Below are positions 8,973 to 17,798 of a stretch of DNA of 64,000 nt, piece after piece. This stretch comes from Paenibacillus psychroresistens (lineage in GTDB: Bacteria > Bacillota > Bacilli > Paenibacillales > NBRC-103111), in the NCBI RefSeq assembly GCF_009728935.1, contig NZ_CP034235.1:5717501-5781500 (forward strand), given 5' to 3'. Numbering within the stretch: position 1 is the stretch's first letter; every line of letters begins with the position of its first letter. The notes under the pieces were generated by a model, which saw only the letters and a list, made by a program, of their open reading frames with translations, did not search any database and was not told where the DNA came from. The position numbers and the translations under genes are program-made.

Positions 8973-9989
8973 ATGCCTAACGAAAATGAACACAACATTA
9001 GACTTACATCGGTAGAAATAACTAACCTTTGGCTGTCCTATTCGAATGACAGCATGGCGATATGCGTTCTTAAATATTTTTTGGCAAAGGTTCAAGATAC
9101 TGAGGTTCGTCCTATAATTGAATATGCCCTTAAATTATCTACTAACCACGTTGAAAGGGTTACAAAAATCTTTAACAAAGAAAACTTTCCTATCCCCGAA
9201 GGTTTCAAAGAGGAAGATGTGAATGTAACGGCTCCTCCTTTATATTCGGATACTTTTTACCTTATTTATCTCCAAAATATGTCCAGAGCCGGTTTAATTG
9301 CGTACAGTTTGGCTGTACCCTTAATGGCTCGTTCAGATGTGCTTGATTTTTACTCCGCATGTCTGACTTCGTCAATGGAACTTAACATCAACGCAAGTAA
9401 AGTTATGTTGTCCAAGGGAATTTATTCTAGGGCTCCATATACTTCAATCCCAGATAAAGTCGAATTTATTAAGAAACAAAATTATTTAGAAGGTTTTTTT
9501 AAGTTTGGGGACACTCGACCGCTAGACGTGATTGAAATAACCGCGATATTTGTGTGCACTATGACCAATGTTTTAGGTAAGATTTTGCTAACTGGTTTTA
9601 GCCAGGTTGCAAAGTTAAAAGAAGTTAGAGAATTTATGTATAGAGGGACAAGAATTGCCCAAAAGCACATCGAGGTTTTTGGTTCGCTTCTGCAAAAGGA
9701 CAATCTTTCCTCACCTGCGACATGGGATTCAGAGGTAACGAATTCTACAGTTTCTCCATTTTCCGATAAATTAATGATGTATCATACCCGAGTATTGAGT
9801 TTAGCCAGTATAGCCAATTATGGAACAAGTATCGCAGCAAGCAGTAGGCATGATATTACGGTCATGTATGCCCGTCTAACCATGGAATTTGGGCTTTTTG
9901 GAGACGATGGATCGAACATCATGATTGAAAACGAATGGATGGAGCAACCGCCACTCGCAGACAATCGCAAGGAACTAGCAAGGGTTTAG
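8973..9989 (+). CDS. DUF3231 family protein
   Basis: 338 residues starting at ATG 8973. AGGAGG at 8954-8959 is 13 nt away, which is long, but no better in-frame start exists and upstream codons run into the divergent gene's leader. The protein is two tandem all-helical ferritin-like repeats of roughly 165 residues; both keep the LT-x-x-E(I/V) and SxxxxxHD or SPFSDKLMMYH elements typical of DUF3231. Such proteins are common in spore-forming Bacilli and several are made in the forespore, but no biochemical role is established. Monocistronic, ending at the terminator at 10024. Confidence 0.8.
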   Translation: MPNENEHNIRLTSVEITNLWLSYSNDSMAICVLKYFLAKVQDTEVRPIIEYALKLSTNHVERVTKIFNKENFPIPEGFKEEDVNVTAPPLYSDTFYLIYLQNMSRAGLIAYSLAVPLMARSDVLDFYSACLTSSMELNINASKVMLSKGIYSRAPYTSIPDKVEFIKKQNYLEGFFKFGDTRPLDVIEITAIFVCTMTNVLGKILLTGFSQVAKLKEVREFMYRGTRIAQKHIEVFGSLLQKDNLSSPATWDSEVTNSTVSPFSDKLMMYHTRVLSLASIANYGTSIAASSRHDITVMYARLTMEFGLFGDDGSNIMIENEWMEQPPLADNRKELARV

Positions 9990-10023
9990 GCTCCCCCTCT
10001 GTGATTCAATCCAAAAAAACTAA

Positions 10024-10054
10024 AATAACCGCTCCTTTTTGGGGAGCGGTTATT
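10024..10054. terminator. Bidirectional intrinsic terminator
   Basis: A 12-bp perfect GC-rich stem (10024-10035 with 10043-10054). The T-tract is strong on the minus strand, so it mainly serves the leftward aldo/keto reductase, with some use for the DUF3231 gene. Confidence 0.85.
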
Positions 10055-10069
10055 CCAATTAAAACTTAT

Positions 10070-11062
10070 TTATCCATTAAGAATGGTATCAATTCGCGAT
10101 AATTCCTCTTCAGTAAACGAAAGCTTCTTAAGCGAATTAACGGCATCTTCAATTTGGCTTACCTTGCTTGCGCCAATCAATGCCGAAGTCACTTTCCCAC
10201 CACGAAGCACCCAGGCTAACGCCATTTGGGAAAGCTTTTGCCCGCGATCCGCAGCCATTTGATTCAATTGCTTGACCTTGTTCAGTTTCTCTTCTGTAAT
10301 TTGATCCGGATTGAGAAAATGGCTTGGTCCTCCAGCACGGGAATCTGCTGTTATGCCATTCAAATAACGATCTGTCAGAATACCGCCTTGAAGTGGGCTG
10401 AATACAATCGAGCCGATTCCTTCTTCCTCCAGCACATCCTGAAGCCCATCCTCAATCCAACGAGACATCATGGAATAATTCGGCTGATGAATCAAGCAAG
10501 GAGTACCTAAGCGCTTAAGGATTTTTGAAGCATCGCGTGTTTCTGCTGGCTTATAATTGGATAAACCGACATAAAGCGCCTTACCTTGACGGACGATTAG
10601 ATCAAGCGCAGCCATCGTCTCTTCCAAAGGCGTGTTCGGATCTGGACGATGGTGATAATAAATATCTACATAATCCATTTGTAGTCGCTTCAAGCTCTGA
10701 TCTAAGCTTGCGATCAGGTTTTTCTTAGAACCCCACTCACCATAAGGTCCGGGCCACATGTAATAACCCGCCTTAGTCGAGATAATCATTTCATCGCGAT
10801 AGGCGAGCAAATCCTTTTTCATAATTTGGCCAAAGGTCTCTTCCGCAGATCCAGCAGGCGGTCCATAATTGTTAGCCAAATCAAAATGGGTAATCCCTAA
10901 ATCAAAAGCTCTATGCAGCATCGCCCTATCATTCTCAAGAACGTTAATGCCTCCAAAGTTATGCCAGAGTCCCAAGGAAATAGCCGGCAATTTCAACCCA
11001 CTCTTCCCAGAACGGTTGTATAGCATAGTATCATATCTTTCTGTTGCTGCTTGATAGCCCAT
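10070..11062 (-). CDS. Aldo/keto reductase, YghZ/GPR type
   Basis: 330 residues; ATG 11062 has GGGAGG 7 nt upstream, while the longer in-frame start has none. The catalytic tetrad is visible: Asp and Tyr in FDLANNYGPP, Lys in ISTKAGYYMW, His in DIYYHHRPDP. The segment WPGPYGEWGSKKNL and the C-terminal NADPH-binding motif (ALIGASKVSQIED) match the L-glyceraldehyde-3-phosphate reductase group (E. coli YghZ), which reduces small aldehydes such as methylglyoxal with NADPH. It follows an AraC regulator on the same strand at a 97-bp gap, so that regulator may control it; this is inferred from position only. Confidence 0.88.
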   Translation of the reverse strand: MGYQAATERYDTMLYNRSGKSGLKLPAISLGLWHNFGGINVLENDRAMLHRAFDLGITHFDLANNYGPPAGSAEETFGQIMKKDLLAYRDEMIISTKAGYYMWPGPYGEWGSKKNLIASLDQSLKRLQMDYVDIYYHHRPDPNTPLEETMAALDLIVRQGKALYVGLSNYKPAETRDASKILKRLGTPCLIHQPNYSMMSRWIEDGLQDVLEEEGIGSIVFSPLQGGILTDRYLNGITADSRAGGPSHFLNPDQITEEKLNKVKQLNQMAADRGQKLSQMALAWVLRGGKVTSALIGASKVSQIEDAVNSLKKLSFTEEELSRIDTILNG

Positions 11063-11159
11063 TTGATAACCTCCCATAATTAAACACTATGTTAATAGTA
11101 TCAGATCCACCTAAAACCGCCTATATCAGAATGGATGTCATTTATGGATTAATGTCTGT

Positions 11160-12026
11160 TTAGTCACCAGGGGAATTAAGCAAAAAGTGCTTAGGCGCAG
11201 AGCCTTTTACTTTCTTAAACATTTTGGAGAAGAGCAAAGCATCTTGATAACCCACTGACCTTGCTACCTCGCCAATTGAATAAATCCCTTTTATGAGCAG
11301 CTCTTCTGCCCGTTCCATGCGATATTGGAGCAAATACTGCTGAGGCGGCAGGCCAAGCGCCTTTTTGAACAGCGCTGACAAATATTTACGATCCAGCTGT
11401 AAGGATGCTGCAACCTGCTCCACGGATATTTTCTCACTGTAATGCGTTTTGAAAAACTCGATACACTTATGTACATATACATCGTGTTTCTGAGGATGAA
11501 TAGTTTCAAGAGATGCAGCAGGAGCAACATCTGTGAGTTCAGCTAAGAACTGCATTAAAATGGCTGATAAACGCAGATTTGCGCTAGGAATAAATGCCAC
11601 TGCTTCAGATAATTGCTCGTAAATACGGGGCATAATTCGCATATCCATCGGGAAAACAGGATGCTCTGGCGTCACACTAGTCCGACTAAGGGCATGTGCG
11701 ATTTGACTGCCTTGAAAAGCAATCCACGAATAGGACCATGGCTCCTCCGCATCTGCTTCATAATAAGTAATGACCTGAGGATAGATCATAAAAGCTTGGC
11801 CAGCCCGCAAAGAAAATGTTTCCTTCCCGATCCGGACTATCCCTTTGCCTTTATGAATAAAATGCACTTTATAGAATTCACGAATCCCCGGTCCAACAGC
11901 ATGCCCTGGATTACAATCCTCTTTGCCCCAATAAGAAACATAGAGATCGTTTGCCTCACGGTAAGGTCGCTCTGGGTTATATTGAACTAATTGTCTTAAC
12001 GTTACTGGCGTATCAATCCCAATCAT
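11160..12026 (-). CDS. AraC family transcriptional regulator
   Basis: About 288 residues. The start is uncertain: ATG 12026 has GGAAAG 9 nt upstream, but an in-frame ATG at 12068 with GGGAG is also possible; both lie inside the end of the upstream gene. N-terminal cupin (arabinose-binding type; KVHFIHKGKGIVRIG, RAGQAFMIYP), then two helix-turn-helix motifs in the last 100 residues (ISVEQVAASLQLDRKYLSAL and SIGEVARSVGYQDALLFSKM). It overlaps the YuiH-like gene and precedes the aldo/keto reductase, a likely target. The ligand is unknown; sugar sensing is typical of this architecture. Confidence 0.85.
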   Translation of the reverse strand: MIGIDTPVTLRQLVQYNPERPYREANDLYVSYWGKEDCNPGHAVGPGIREFYKVHFIHKGKGIVRIGKETFSLRAGQAFMIYPQVITYYEADAEEPWSYSWIAFQGSQIAHALSRTSVTPEHPVFPMDMRIMPRIYEQLSEAVAFIPSANLRLSAILMQFLAELTDVAPAASLETIHPQKHDVYVHKCIEFFKTHYSEKISVEQVAASLQLDRKYLSALFKKALGLPPQQYLLQYRMERAEELLIKGIYSIGEVARSVGYQDALLFSKMFKKVKGSAPKHFLLNSPGD

Positions 12027-12588
12027 ATCTTTGCTCTTTCCAAGGATCACCGTACATATGATAGCCATTTTTCTCCCAGAAACCAGGCTTGTCTTTCTCT
12101 AAAAACTCAATTCCTCGAAGCCATTTAGCGCTTTTCCAAAAATACAAGTGTGGTACAACCATGCGTACTGGATATCCATGATCAGGTGATAGTAATTCTC
12201 CATTATGCTTAATTGCTAAAAAGGAGGTTTCTTTCAAGAAATCTTCAATCGGTAAATTCGTTGACCAACCGTGTTCGGCGTGTAGCATGACGAATTTCGC
12301 TGTTTCTTTTATATGAAAGAACTTTAATAGATCACTTATTGCGATTCCTTCCCAAACATTATCCAATTTAGACCACGTTGTTACACAATGGATGTCATTT
12401 CCGAACTGTGTTCTTGGTAATTGCATAAATTCTTTATATGTAAAAGTATATTCTTCATCAACAAGACCAAAAATTTTCAAATCCCAATTGCCCATATTAA
12501 TATAATAAGGTACCTCTCCATGATGAAGAACTGGGAAGCTTTCTGTCACTTTTTGGCCAGCGGGTACTCTATTTTTAATAGAACTCAT
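12013..12588 (-). CDS. Sulfite-oxidase-like molybdopterin oxidoreductase, YuiH-like
   Basis: 191 residues; GGTGG lies ahead of ATG 12588. The conserved cysteine that ligates molybdenum appears in DIHCVTTWSK, followed by W-x-G-(I/V)-x-I-x-D-L-L and DHGYPVRMVVPHLYFWKSAKW, the hallmark of the sulfite-oxidase molybdopterin domain without haem or dimerisation domains. The compact cytosolic family (B. subtilis YuiH) has no settled substrate. The 3' end overlaps the AraC gene by 14 nt, which suggests translational coupling. A second molybdoenzyme, the formate dehydrogenase at 44.8-47.1 kb, means the cell makes molybdenum cofactor. Confidence 0.88.
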   Translation of the reverse strand: MSSIKNRVPAGQKVTESFPVLHHGEVPYYINMGNWDLKIFGLVDEEYTFTYKEFMQLPRTQFGNDIHCVTTWSKLDNVWEGIAISDLLKFFHIKETAKFVMLHAEHGWSTNLPIEDFLKETSFLAIKHNGELLSPDHGYPVRMVVPHLYFWKSAKWLRGIEFLEKDKPGFWEKNGYHMYGDPWKEQRYDWD

Positions 12589-12752
12589 AATTTATACCAC
12601 CTTATTTTTTTATTATAGCCATACTTATATTACCACAGTATCACCTTATAGATCACTTTGATTAGAAACGCAACAGCTGCTTAAAAGGTGCTTAGAATAT
12701 TTCTGATTTACTATGTGAAAAATAGAAGAAGCAATCGACAGGAGGTGTTGGG

Positions 12753-12971
12753 GTGGAACAACAAGACCAAGATCAAGGATATGCCGTACACGAAACATTA
12801 GAATTGCATGAAATTATCTCGTTTAAAACGCTTTGTCTATCTAAATCGAAAATTATGCATGCATTGGTTTCAGATTCTGAACTAAGTGAGATATTTAAAG
12901 AAGATATTAAACAATCAACAAAGGCCATCAAAGATATCCAAAATTTATTTTCCGAAGAAGAACAACAATAA
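12753..12971 (+). CDS. Small CotF-like spore coat-associated protein
   Basis: 72 residues from GTG 12753, directly after AGGAGGTG. Helical, with HETLELHEIISFKTLCLSKS and SDSELSEIFKED, the pattern of the short YraG/YraE-like relatives of coat protein CotF in Bacillus. It is followed after 13 nt by a second CotF-like gene, forming a two-gene unit probably expressed in the mother cell. The family is known from coat preparations; its mechanical role is not established. Confidence 0.75.
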   Translation: MEQQDQDQGYAVHETLELHEIISFKTLCLSKSKIMHALVSDSELSEIFKEDIKQSTKAIKDIQNLFSEEEQQ

Positions 12972-12984
12972 AGGAGCGTTCAGG

Positions 12985-13281
12985 ATGAATATAATTATCG
13001 AAAATGCTACAGGGAAAAAGAATATTCTTACCGATCAAATTATGGCAGTTGATTTACTAAATTCAGCAAAAACAGCGGTTAAAATGTGTGCTGCTGCTTT
13101 AACGGAATCAACAACAGAAGAAATAAGATCATTACTGAAAGATCAGTTGAAGGTTGCCATATGTGCACACGAAAATATAAGCAAATTCATGATCGAAAAA
13201 TGTTGGTATAAACCATTTGACATCAACGAACAATTACAACTCGATATGGATAATGCTAAAGATGCATTAGCTATCGAATGA
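12985..13281 (+). CDS. Coat F (CotF) domain spore protein
   Basis: 98 residues from ATG 12985 with AAAGGAG upstream; the longer frame starting at 12886 overlaps the previous gene and lacks a site. An all-helical ferritin-like Coat_F unit (ILTDQIMAVDLLNSAKTAVK ... TEEIRSLLKDQLKVAICAHE ... KCWYKPFD), ending in a Trp-Tyr motif common in YraD-type proteins. It is paired with the upstream short CotF-like gene, 13 nt apart. Confidence 0.82.
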   Translation: MNIIIENATGKKNILTDQIMAVDLLNSAKTAVKMCAAALTESTTEEIRSLLKDQLKVAICAHENISKFMIEKCWYKPFDINEQLQLDMDNAKDALAIE

Positions 13282-13374
13282 TCTTGATTATTCATGCCCA
13301 CACATCCTCAAAATAATTTTATCCATTTATTATTTCTATTATGCAGCTCAAGCCAAGCTTCGAAATATACAAAA

Positions 13375-13414
13375 AGAAGTAATCCAACTAGCTGCCTAGC
13401 TGTGGATTACTTCT
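13375..13414 (-). terminator. Intrinsic terminator of the Gfo/Idh/MocA gene
   Basis: A 12-bp perfect stem (13375-13386 with 13403-13414) followed on the minus strand by a TTTTTG run; 21 nt past the stop at 13436. Confidence 0.85.
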
Positions 13415-13435
13415 AAATAAAGTTGAAAATATTCC

Positions 13436-14368
13436 TTATCCATTAACACGCAGCAACAATTGTTCTACCAAATCATGAGAAGAAAGCACTTGATCTGCCC
13501 GAATTTGGCACCCGGAAGGATCTTCTATCGCTTGCAAAAAGTGCTCAACAACACCTACAAAACCACGCCGATAAAGAATATCATCCCAGCTGCCAAAACT
13601 AATCACGCGCTCACCTTGGATTTTATCATAAAGCACCGCATGTTCCATATTCGTCACTTCAATAGTACGACCGTTACCATGAAGCTCAAGCTTTTCCAGA
13701 TCTCCCCCCGCATTACGATCCATACTGAAAAACCCACTTGCTTCACCCAAGCTCAAAACTCCAGAAGCATGAAGCAATCTATCTTGCTCATCTGATTTCT
13801 GTTTATAGGTCTCCACATCGAATATCCCATTATTGAGATATACCTGCAAATCCAACATATGAATTAAATCATCGTATAACGTATGTTTGGAGCTATGCTT
13901 TTGCAGCTTTGTTCGATGTTTCTGCACCACACAGCTGTTAAAGCCCCCAGCCTCCTCCAGCCAAGCCTTCGCCTCCACATAGCGTGGAGCAAACCGCCGA
14001 TTAAAGCCCACTGCTAGCAGGCGGCCATATCGCTCTGCGGTCTCAACCATATCTACAGACTCGCTAATTTCATAGGAGAGTGGTTTATCCACATAAACAT
14101 CGATTCCTTGCTGCAAGCATTGTTTGACAATTTCTGCGTGGGTTTCCGTGGGGGTATGTACGAAAACTGCTTGCGGTTCTTGGTTGAATAAGTCATTAAG
14201 CTCTGTAAAGGCATTTTCAATTCTATAAAGGCTGGAAAACCTTTGAACGGTAGTCTCAGAACGGCTCATTAAGCCGACAATTTCAACTTGCTCATGCTTG
14301 GATAATATCGGCAAATACACTTTCTGGGCAATATCGCCTAGTCCAATAATCCCAATCCGCTTTCTCAT
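13436..14368 (-). CDS. Gfo/Idh/MocA family oxidoreductase
   Basis: 310 residues. N-terminal Rossmann fold with GIIGLGDIAQKVYLP, then VFVHTPTETHAEIV and the catalytic YVDKPLSYE (the EKP-type motif with Asp in place of Glu), then GFNRRFAPRYVEAK. The C-terminal half is the open-faced beta-sheet substrate domain. NAD(P)-dependent oxidation of a sugar or inositol derivative is the usual activity; the substrate is unknown. AAGGGA sits 10 nt before ATG. It stands alone with its own terminator and no sugar transporter nearby. Confidence 0.87.
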   Translation of the reverse strand: MRKRIGIIGLGDIAQKVYLPILSKHEQVEIVGLMSRSETTVQRFSSLYRIENAFTELNDLFNQEPQAVFVHTPTETHAEIVKQCLQQGIDVYVDKPLSYEISESVDMVETAERYGRLLAVGFNRRFAPRYVEAKAWLEEAGGFNSCVVQKHRTKLQKHSSKHTLYDDLIHMLDLQVYLNNGIFDVETYKQKSDEQDRLLHASGVLSLGEASGFFSMDRNAGGDLEKLELHGNGRTIEVTNMEHAVLYDKIQGERVISFGSWDDILYRRGFVGVVEHFLQAIEDPSGCQIRADQVLSSHDLVEQLLLRVNG

Positions 14369-14470
14369 AGTTCTCTATCCCTTCATAATCCCCATATTTC
14401 GACACCTTCTAACAAAGCAGCAACTATGATAGAATAAAACGATCACTATAATTGGAGGAACTGTTTTATC

Positions 14471-15037
14471 ATGAAAAAAACAAGCTTTAAATTTTTCGCC
14501 ATCGGTTTATTGGGCATTGTGATATGTTTAGTCCTTGCTTATGTTCTGCAATCGGCTTATCTATTGTTTGCAGCCTGTGTGCTGCCGTTACTTATTCTGC
14601 CTTACATGCCTGATATTCGTACCAATCAAGAAATTAACCCGTTGTCCAAAAATAAATCCATACAAGTATACGGAATTACTTCAGGTGAGAATCAAGCCAG
14701 TTATGTAGTCATCGAATTCAAGCCTGGCAGAATAATTTGGAGTAAACACGCGCTTTATTTTTCTGCAGATCATGTAGCTATGGCTCCAACTTCTAGTCTT
14801 AAATCTAATGCAATTGCGTTGCCCATCTACAAAAGCGATTTAATAATCAAAAAAGGCAAGCATCGGTGGGTTGGCATTAAACTCAAAGGGATGACAGAAC
14901 GCTCCAGCAAATTTTCTTTTAAGCTAAAACAAGTCAATCGCTTGGTTGTCTCCATTCAGGATATTAAAGAATTGTTCAAAGAAGCATCCCCAGCTCATAA
15001 AAGAAGCATTAAAAAAAGTAAGCAATTGCAAGCCTAA
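14471..15037 (+). CDS. Membrane protein of unknown function
   Basis: 188 residues; GGAGG is 12 nt before ATG. Two transmembrane helices fill residues 9-47 (AIGLLGIVICLVLAYVLQ and YLLFAACVLPLLILPYM), followed by a soluble domain of about 130 residues rich in beta-strand and Lys, with a very basic C-terminus (HKRSIKKSKQ). I do not recognise the family. Its last 4 nt overlap the end of the convergent pepA gene. Confidence 0.65.
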   Translation: MKKTSFKFFAIGLLGIVICLVLAYVLQSAYLLFAACVLPLLILPYMPDIRTNQEINPLSKNKSIQVYGITSGENQASYVVIEFKPGRIIWSKHALYFSADHVAMAPTSSLKSNAIALPIYKSDLIIKKGKHRWVGIKLKGMTERSSKFSFKLKQVNRLVVSIQDIKELFKEASPAHKRSIKKSKQLQA

Positions 15038-16548
15038 CCCACTATCATCGAGACAAGGGTGCGAACCATTGCACCTGTCCCGCCCTTGGGATCAAGACCG
15101 CGTTCATGCCAGAGCCACGCAGTACCGCCTGTATCCAAATGAATCCACGGTGTTTCCTCAGCAAAAATTCCAACAAATAATCCGCCTGTAATAGCTCCTG
15201 CCCAACGATTTGTAGTCGAATTCTTCACATCCGCGATTTCGCTTTTCAGCATCTCTTTATATTCTGGATAGACAGGAAGCTGCCATATTTTCTCTCCACT
15301 TTGCTCCGCAGCTTTTAACATTTGCTTTAAGAAGCTTTCATCATTGGTTATAGCCGCAGTAGCTACATCCCCTAAAGCGACTAATACCGCTCCAGTTAAA
15401 GTCGCTATATCGACGATTCTTGCAGCACCTAGCTGTTTAGCATAAGTTACACCGTCGGCCAGAACAATTCTGCCTTCTGCATCTGTATTCAGAACTTCAA
15501 CCGTTCTACCACTCAGGGTCGGAATAACATCTCCTGGCTTAAAAGCACTGCCTGATGGCATATTCTCTGCTGCTGGGATGACTACAACTATATTCATTTT
15601 AGGTTTTAATGTACCAATGGCTTGCATGACTCCTAATAAAACAGCTGCTCCACCCATGTCACTAATCATTTCTTCCATACCCTCAGGATCTTTTAGAGAA
15701 ATTCCTCCCGTATCAAAAGTAATCCCTTTACCCACTAATCCCAGCACATTCGTCCACTGCTCCGTGCCTTGGTACTTCAAGACAATCATCCTAGGTGGAT
15801 GAATACTTCCTTTACCTACATGGTGTAAGCCGCTCATTCCAAGCTTTTCAATCTCTAATTCATCATGAACGATACATTCAAAACCGAATATTGCTGCGAG
15901 CTTCTGAGCCTCAACGGCCATATTCTCGGGCACAAGCAAATTACTTGGGAGGTTAGTTAAATCTCTTGCATAATTAGTAGCTTTCGCATAAATCTTTGCT
16001 TTTGTGATCGCAGCTTCTAGCTTAAGCTCTTCCGTTCCAACTCGTTCACTATCATCATAATAAGCAACCTCGAGCAGCGAAGCACTTAACTCAGGATCAC
16101 GTTGATAAGATTTAATCCGATAGCTGCCGAGCAGAAAACCTTCCGTTAATGCGCCAGCAATTTGTGTTTTAGTCGAAATATTCAGATCATCCCCTGCATT
16201 AACTCCAATAAGTCTTACTGCAAGTCGTGATAGATGTGATTTCAAGGCTGCTTTGGCAGCAGCAGCCGCTGCTTCTCGCCAAGCCTGTAACGGAGTAGGG
16301 GAACTATCTCCAAGGCCAATCAATAATAAATAAGGTGTTGGAAACAGGCCATGTGTGGGAATTACCTCCACTTGGTGCAAAGCTCCGGTAAACAGCTTGC
16401 GTTCCTTTAGGCGCCGAATGGTCTCACCAAGCTTAGGCTCTAGCCAAACTAAATGCTCCAATTCCTGTTGCCGTAAGAATAAAACCCAGCCGTCATATCC
16501 GCTGAGGTCAGTTTGTTTAACTGAAAATATAGTTTCATTATGCTTCAT
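15034..16548 (-). CDS. pepA: Leucyl aminopeptidase (M17 family)
   Basis: 504 residues from ATG 16548, with AGGTGG 13 nt upstream; the longer frame overlaps the previous gene. The M17 signature NTDAEGRIVLADGV and the metal and active-site segment VGKGITFDTGGISLK are intact, as are SGSAFKPGDV and HLDTGGTAWLW near the end. Predicted cytosolic two-zinc or manganese hexameric aminopeptidase that releases N-terminal Leu and similar residues. It follows the ferredoxin-like aldo/keto reductase by 16 nt, so they are probably cotranscribed. Confidence 0.93.
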   Translation of the reverse strand: MKHNETIFSVKQTDLSGYDGWVLFLRQQELEHLVWLEPKLGETIRRLKERKLFTGALHQVEVIPTHGLFPTPYLLLIGLGDSSPTPLQAWREAAAAAAKAALKSHLSRLAVRLIGVNAGDDLNISTKTQIAGALTEGFLLGSYRIKSYQRDPELSASLLEVAYYDDSERVGTEELKLEAAITKAKIYAKATNYARDLTNLPSNLLVPENMAVEAQKLAAIFGFECIVHDELEIEKLGMSGLHHVGKGSIHPPRMIVLKYQGTEQWTNVLGLVGKGITFDTGGISLKDPEGMEEMISDMGGAAVLLGVMQAIGTLKPKMNIVVVIPAAENMPSGSAFKPGDVIPTLSGRTVEVLNTDAEGRIVLADGVTYAKQLGAARIVDIATLTGAVLVALGDVATAAITNDESFLKQMLKAAEQSGEKIWQLPVYPEYKEMLKSEIADVKNSTTNRWAGAITGGLFVGIFAEETPWIHLDTGGTAWLWHERGLDPKGGTGAMVRTLVSMIVG

Positions 16549-16564
16549 GAGAATTTCGCACCAC

Positions 16565-17581
16565 CTAAGAGAAATAAGAAACGGATTCTTGGACAACCTG
16601 CTGCATGGGTAAATGATAAGGACATTTTTGCTCACATAATGGGGTTACTTTGCAAGGCTCATAATCCGCACAGGAGAATAGCTTTTCCTTTTGCTTCTGA
16701 TAAAATCCATCGCCTTTAGGCAAAAGCCCCAATTTTTCTCGAATTTTACTTGAAATCATAATTTCGGGAATATTAATTCCTATCGGACACTCACAATAAT
16801 TACAACGACGGCAGTTATGCTCACCAAGCTCGATTGCCAGATTTTCCAGCTCTAAGCGTTCCGCACCACCAACCTCTTGCTCCATAGCAGCTATATTCTC
16901 TTTTACCTCAGCTACACTGACCATACCTGAGATAATGACATGCACGTCTTGGCTGTAAGGATAACGAATGGCTTTTTCTACAGGTTGAATAAACCCGCCA
17001 GATAATGGCTTCATCGACACCCTGCCCATATTGAGCTCAGCCATAGTCGGAATAAGCTCATCTAAGGCAAAGGGCTGCGCCAAATTCAAATGAAATAAAA
17101 CCTGATCAAATTTATATTTCCGTACCCACTTGGCTAATAATTCAGGTCTGTGTCCAGTAATACCAATATGTCGAACCTTACCCGCTTGTTGGGCTTCTAG
17201 AGCAGCAATATAAGCTCCGTCTTCGCCGACAATTTGTTTAAATTCATGAACATAATTCACATAATGCAGCTGGAGAAGATCGATATGGTCCGTCTTCATT
17301 CTTACTAAGCTTCGCTCAATTTCTTCCTTAGCGCCAGCATAGCTGCGTTGCCCTGTTTTGGTCGCTAAGAAAAATTCATCTCTACGATGTGAGATAGAAT
17401 CACCAATAATTTCCTCACTATTGCGATATGCGGCTGCAGTATCTATATAATTAATACCTTGATCCAAAGCATAATTCAAAGCATCTTTAGCTTGCTCAAA
17501 AGGTACACCAGGCAAATTCATTGCACCAAATCCCAACGATGAAACCTCAAAATCTATCTTACCAAATGTTTTATAACGCAT
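16565..17581 (-). CDS. Aldo/keto reductase with C-terminal iron-sulfur domain
   Basis: 338 residues; ATG 17581 follows AAGGAG by 6 nt. A TIM-barrel aldo/keto reductase (IDTAAAYRNSEEIIG, FLATKTGQRS, LLQLHYVN supply the Asp-Tyr-Lys-His tetrad) carries a C-terminal ferredoxin-like tail with CRRCNYCECPIGINIP and later CADYEPC...C...KCPYH. These cysteines suggest [4Fe-4S] binding. Proteins of this type are frequent in Clostridia and Paenibacilli; the electron partner is unknown. First gene of a probable two-gene unit with pepA. Confidence 0.87.
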   Translation of the reverse strand: MRYKTFGKIDFEVSSLGFGAMNLPGVPFEQAKDALNYALDQGINYIDTAAAYRNSEEIIGDSISHRRDEFFLATKTGQRSYAGAKEEIERSLVRMKTDHIDLLQLHYVNYVHEFKQIVGEDGAYIAALEAQQAGKVRHIGITGHRPELLAKWVRKYKFDQVLFHLNLAQPFALDELIPTMAELNMGRVSMKPLSGGFIQPVEKAIRYPYSQDVHVIISGMVSVAEVKENIAAMEQEVGGAERLELENLAIELGEHNCRRCNYCECPIGINIPEIMISSKIREKLGLLPKGDGFYQKQKEKLFSCADYEPCKVTPLCEQKCPYHLPMQQVVQESVSYFS

Positions 17582-17689
17582 GTATTCTCCTTTCCAAACC
17601 ATAAGTCTAGTTATTAGTATAGCTTATTTAGATGAGCAGTTGAATACTATGTCCCTTTGTCCATAACTCAGAATAAAAATCCAAACAAA

Positions 17690-17732
17690 AATACTGCCAA
17701 CGACTACGAAACTTAAAGTCGTTGACAGTATT
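17690..17732 (-). terminator. Intrinsic terminator of sigI-rsgI
   Basis: A 16-bp stem with one mismatch (17690-17705 with 17717-17732), followed on the minus strand by TTTTTGTTTGG. It lies about 65 nt after the rsgI stop. Confidence 0.8.
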
Positions 17733-17798
17733 AGAGTAAACCATTCAAATCCAGAATAAAGCTAGCGCTGTACCCGCCAACCGTTTGTAACACTATAC

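Noticed and set aside
11613..11990. Plus-strand frame of 125 codons
   Set aside because: Antisense to the AraC regulator; no start signal or recognisable domain.
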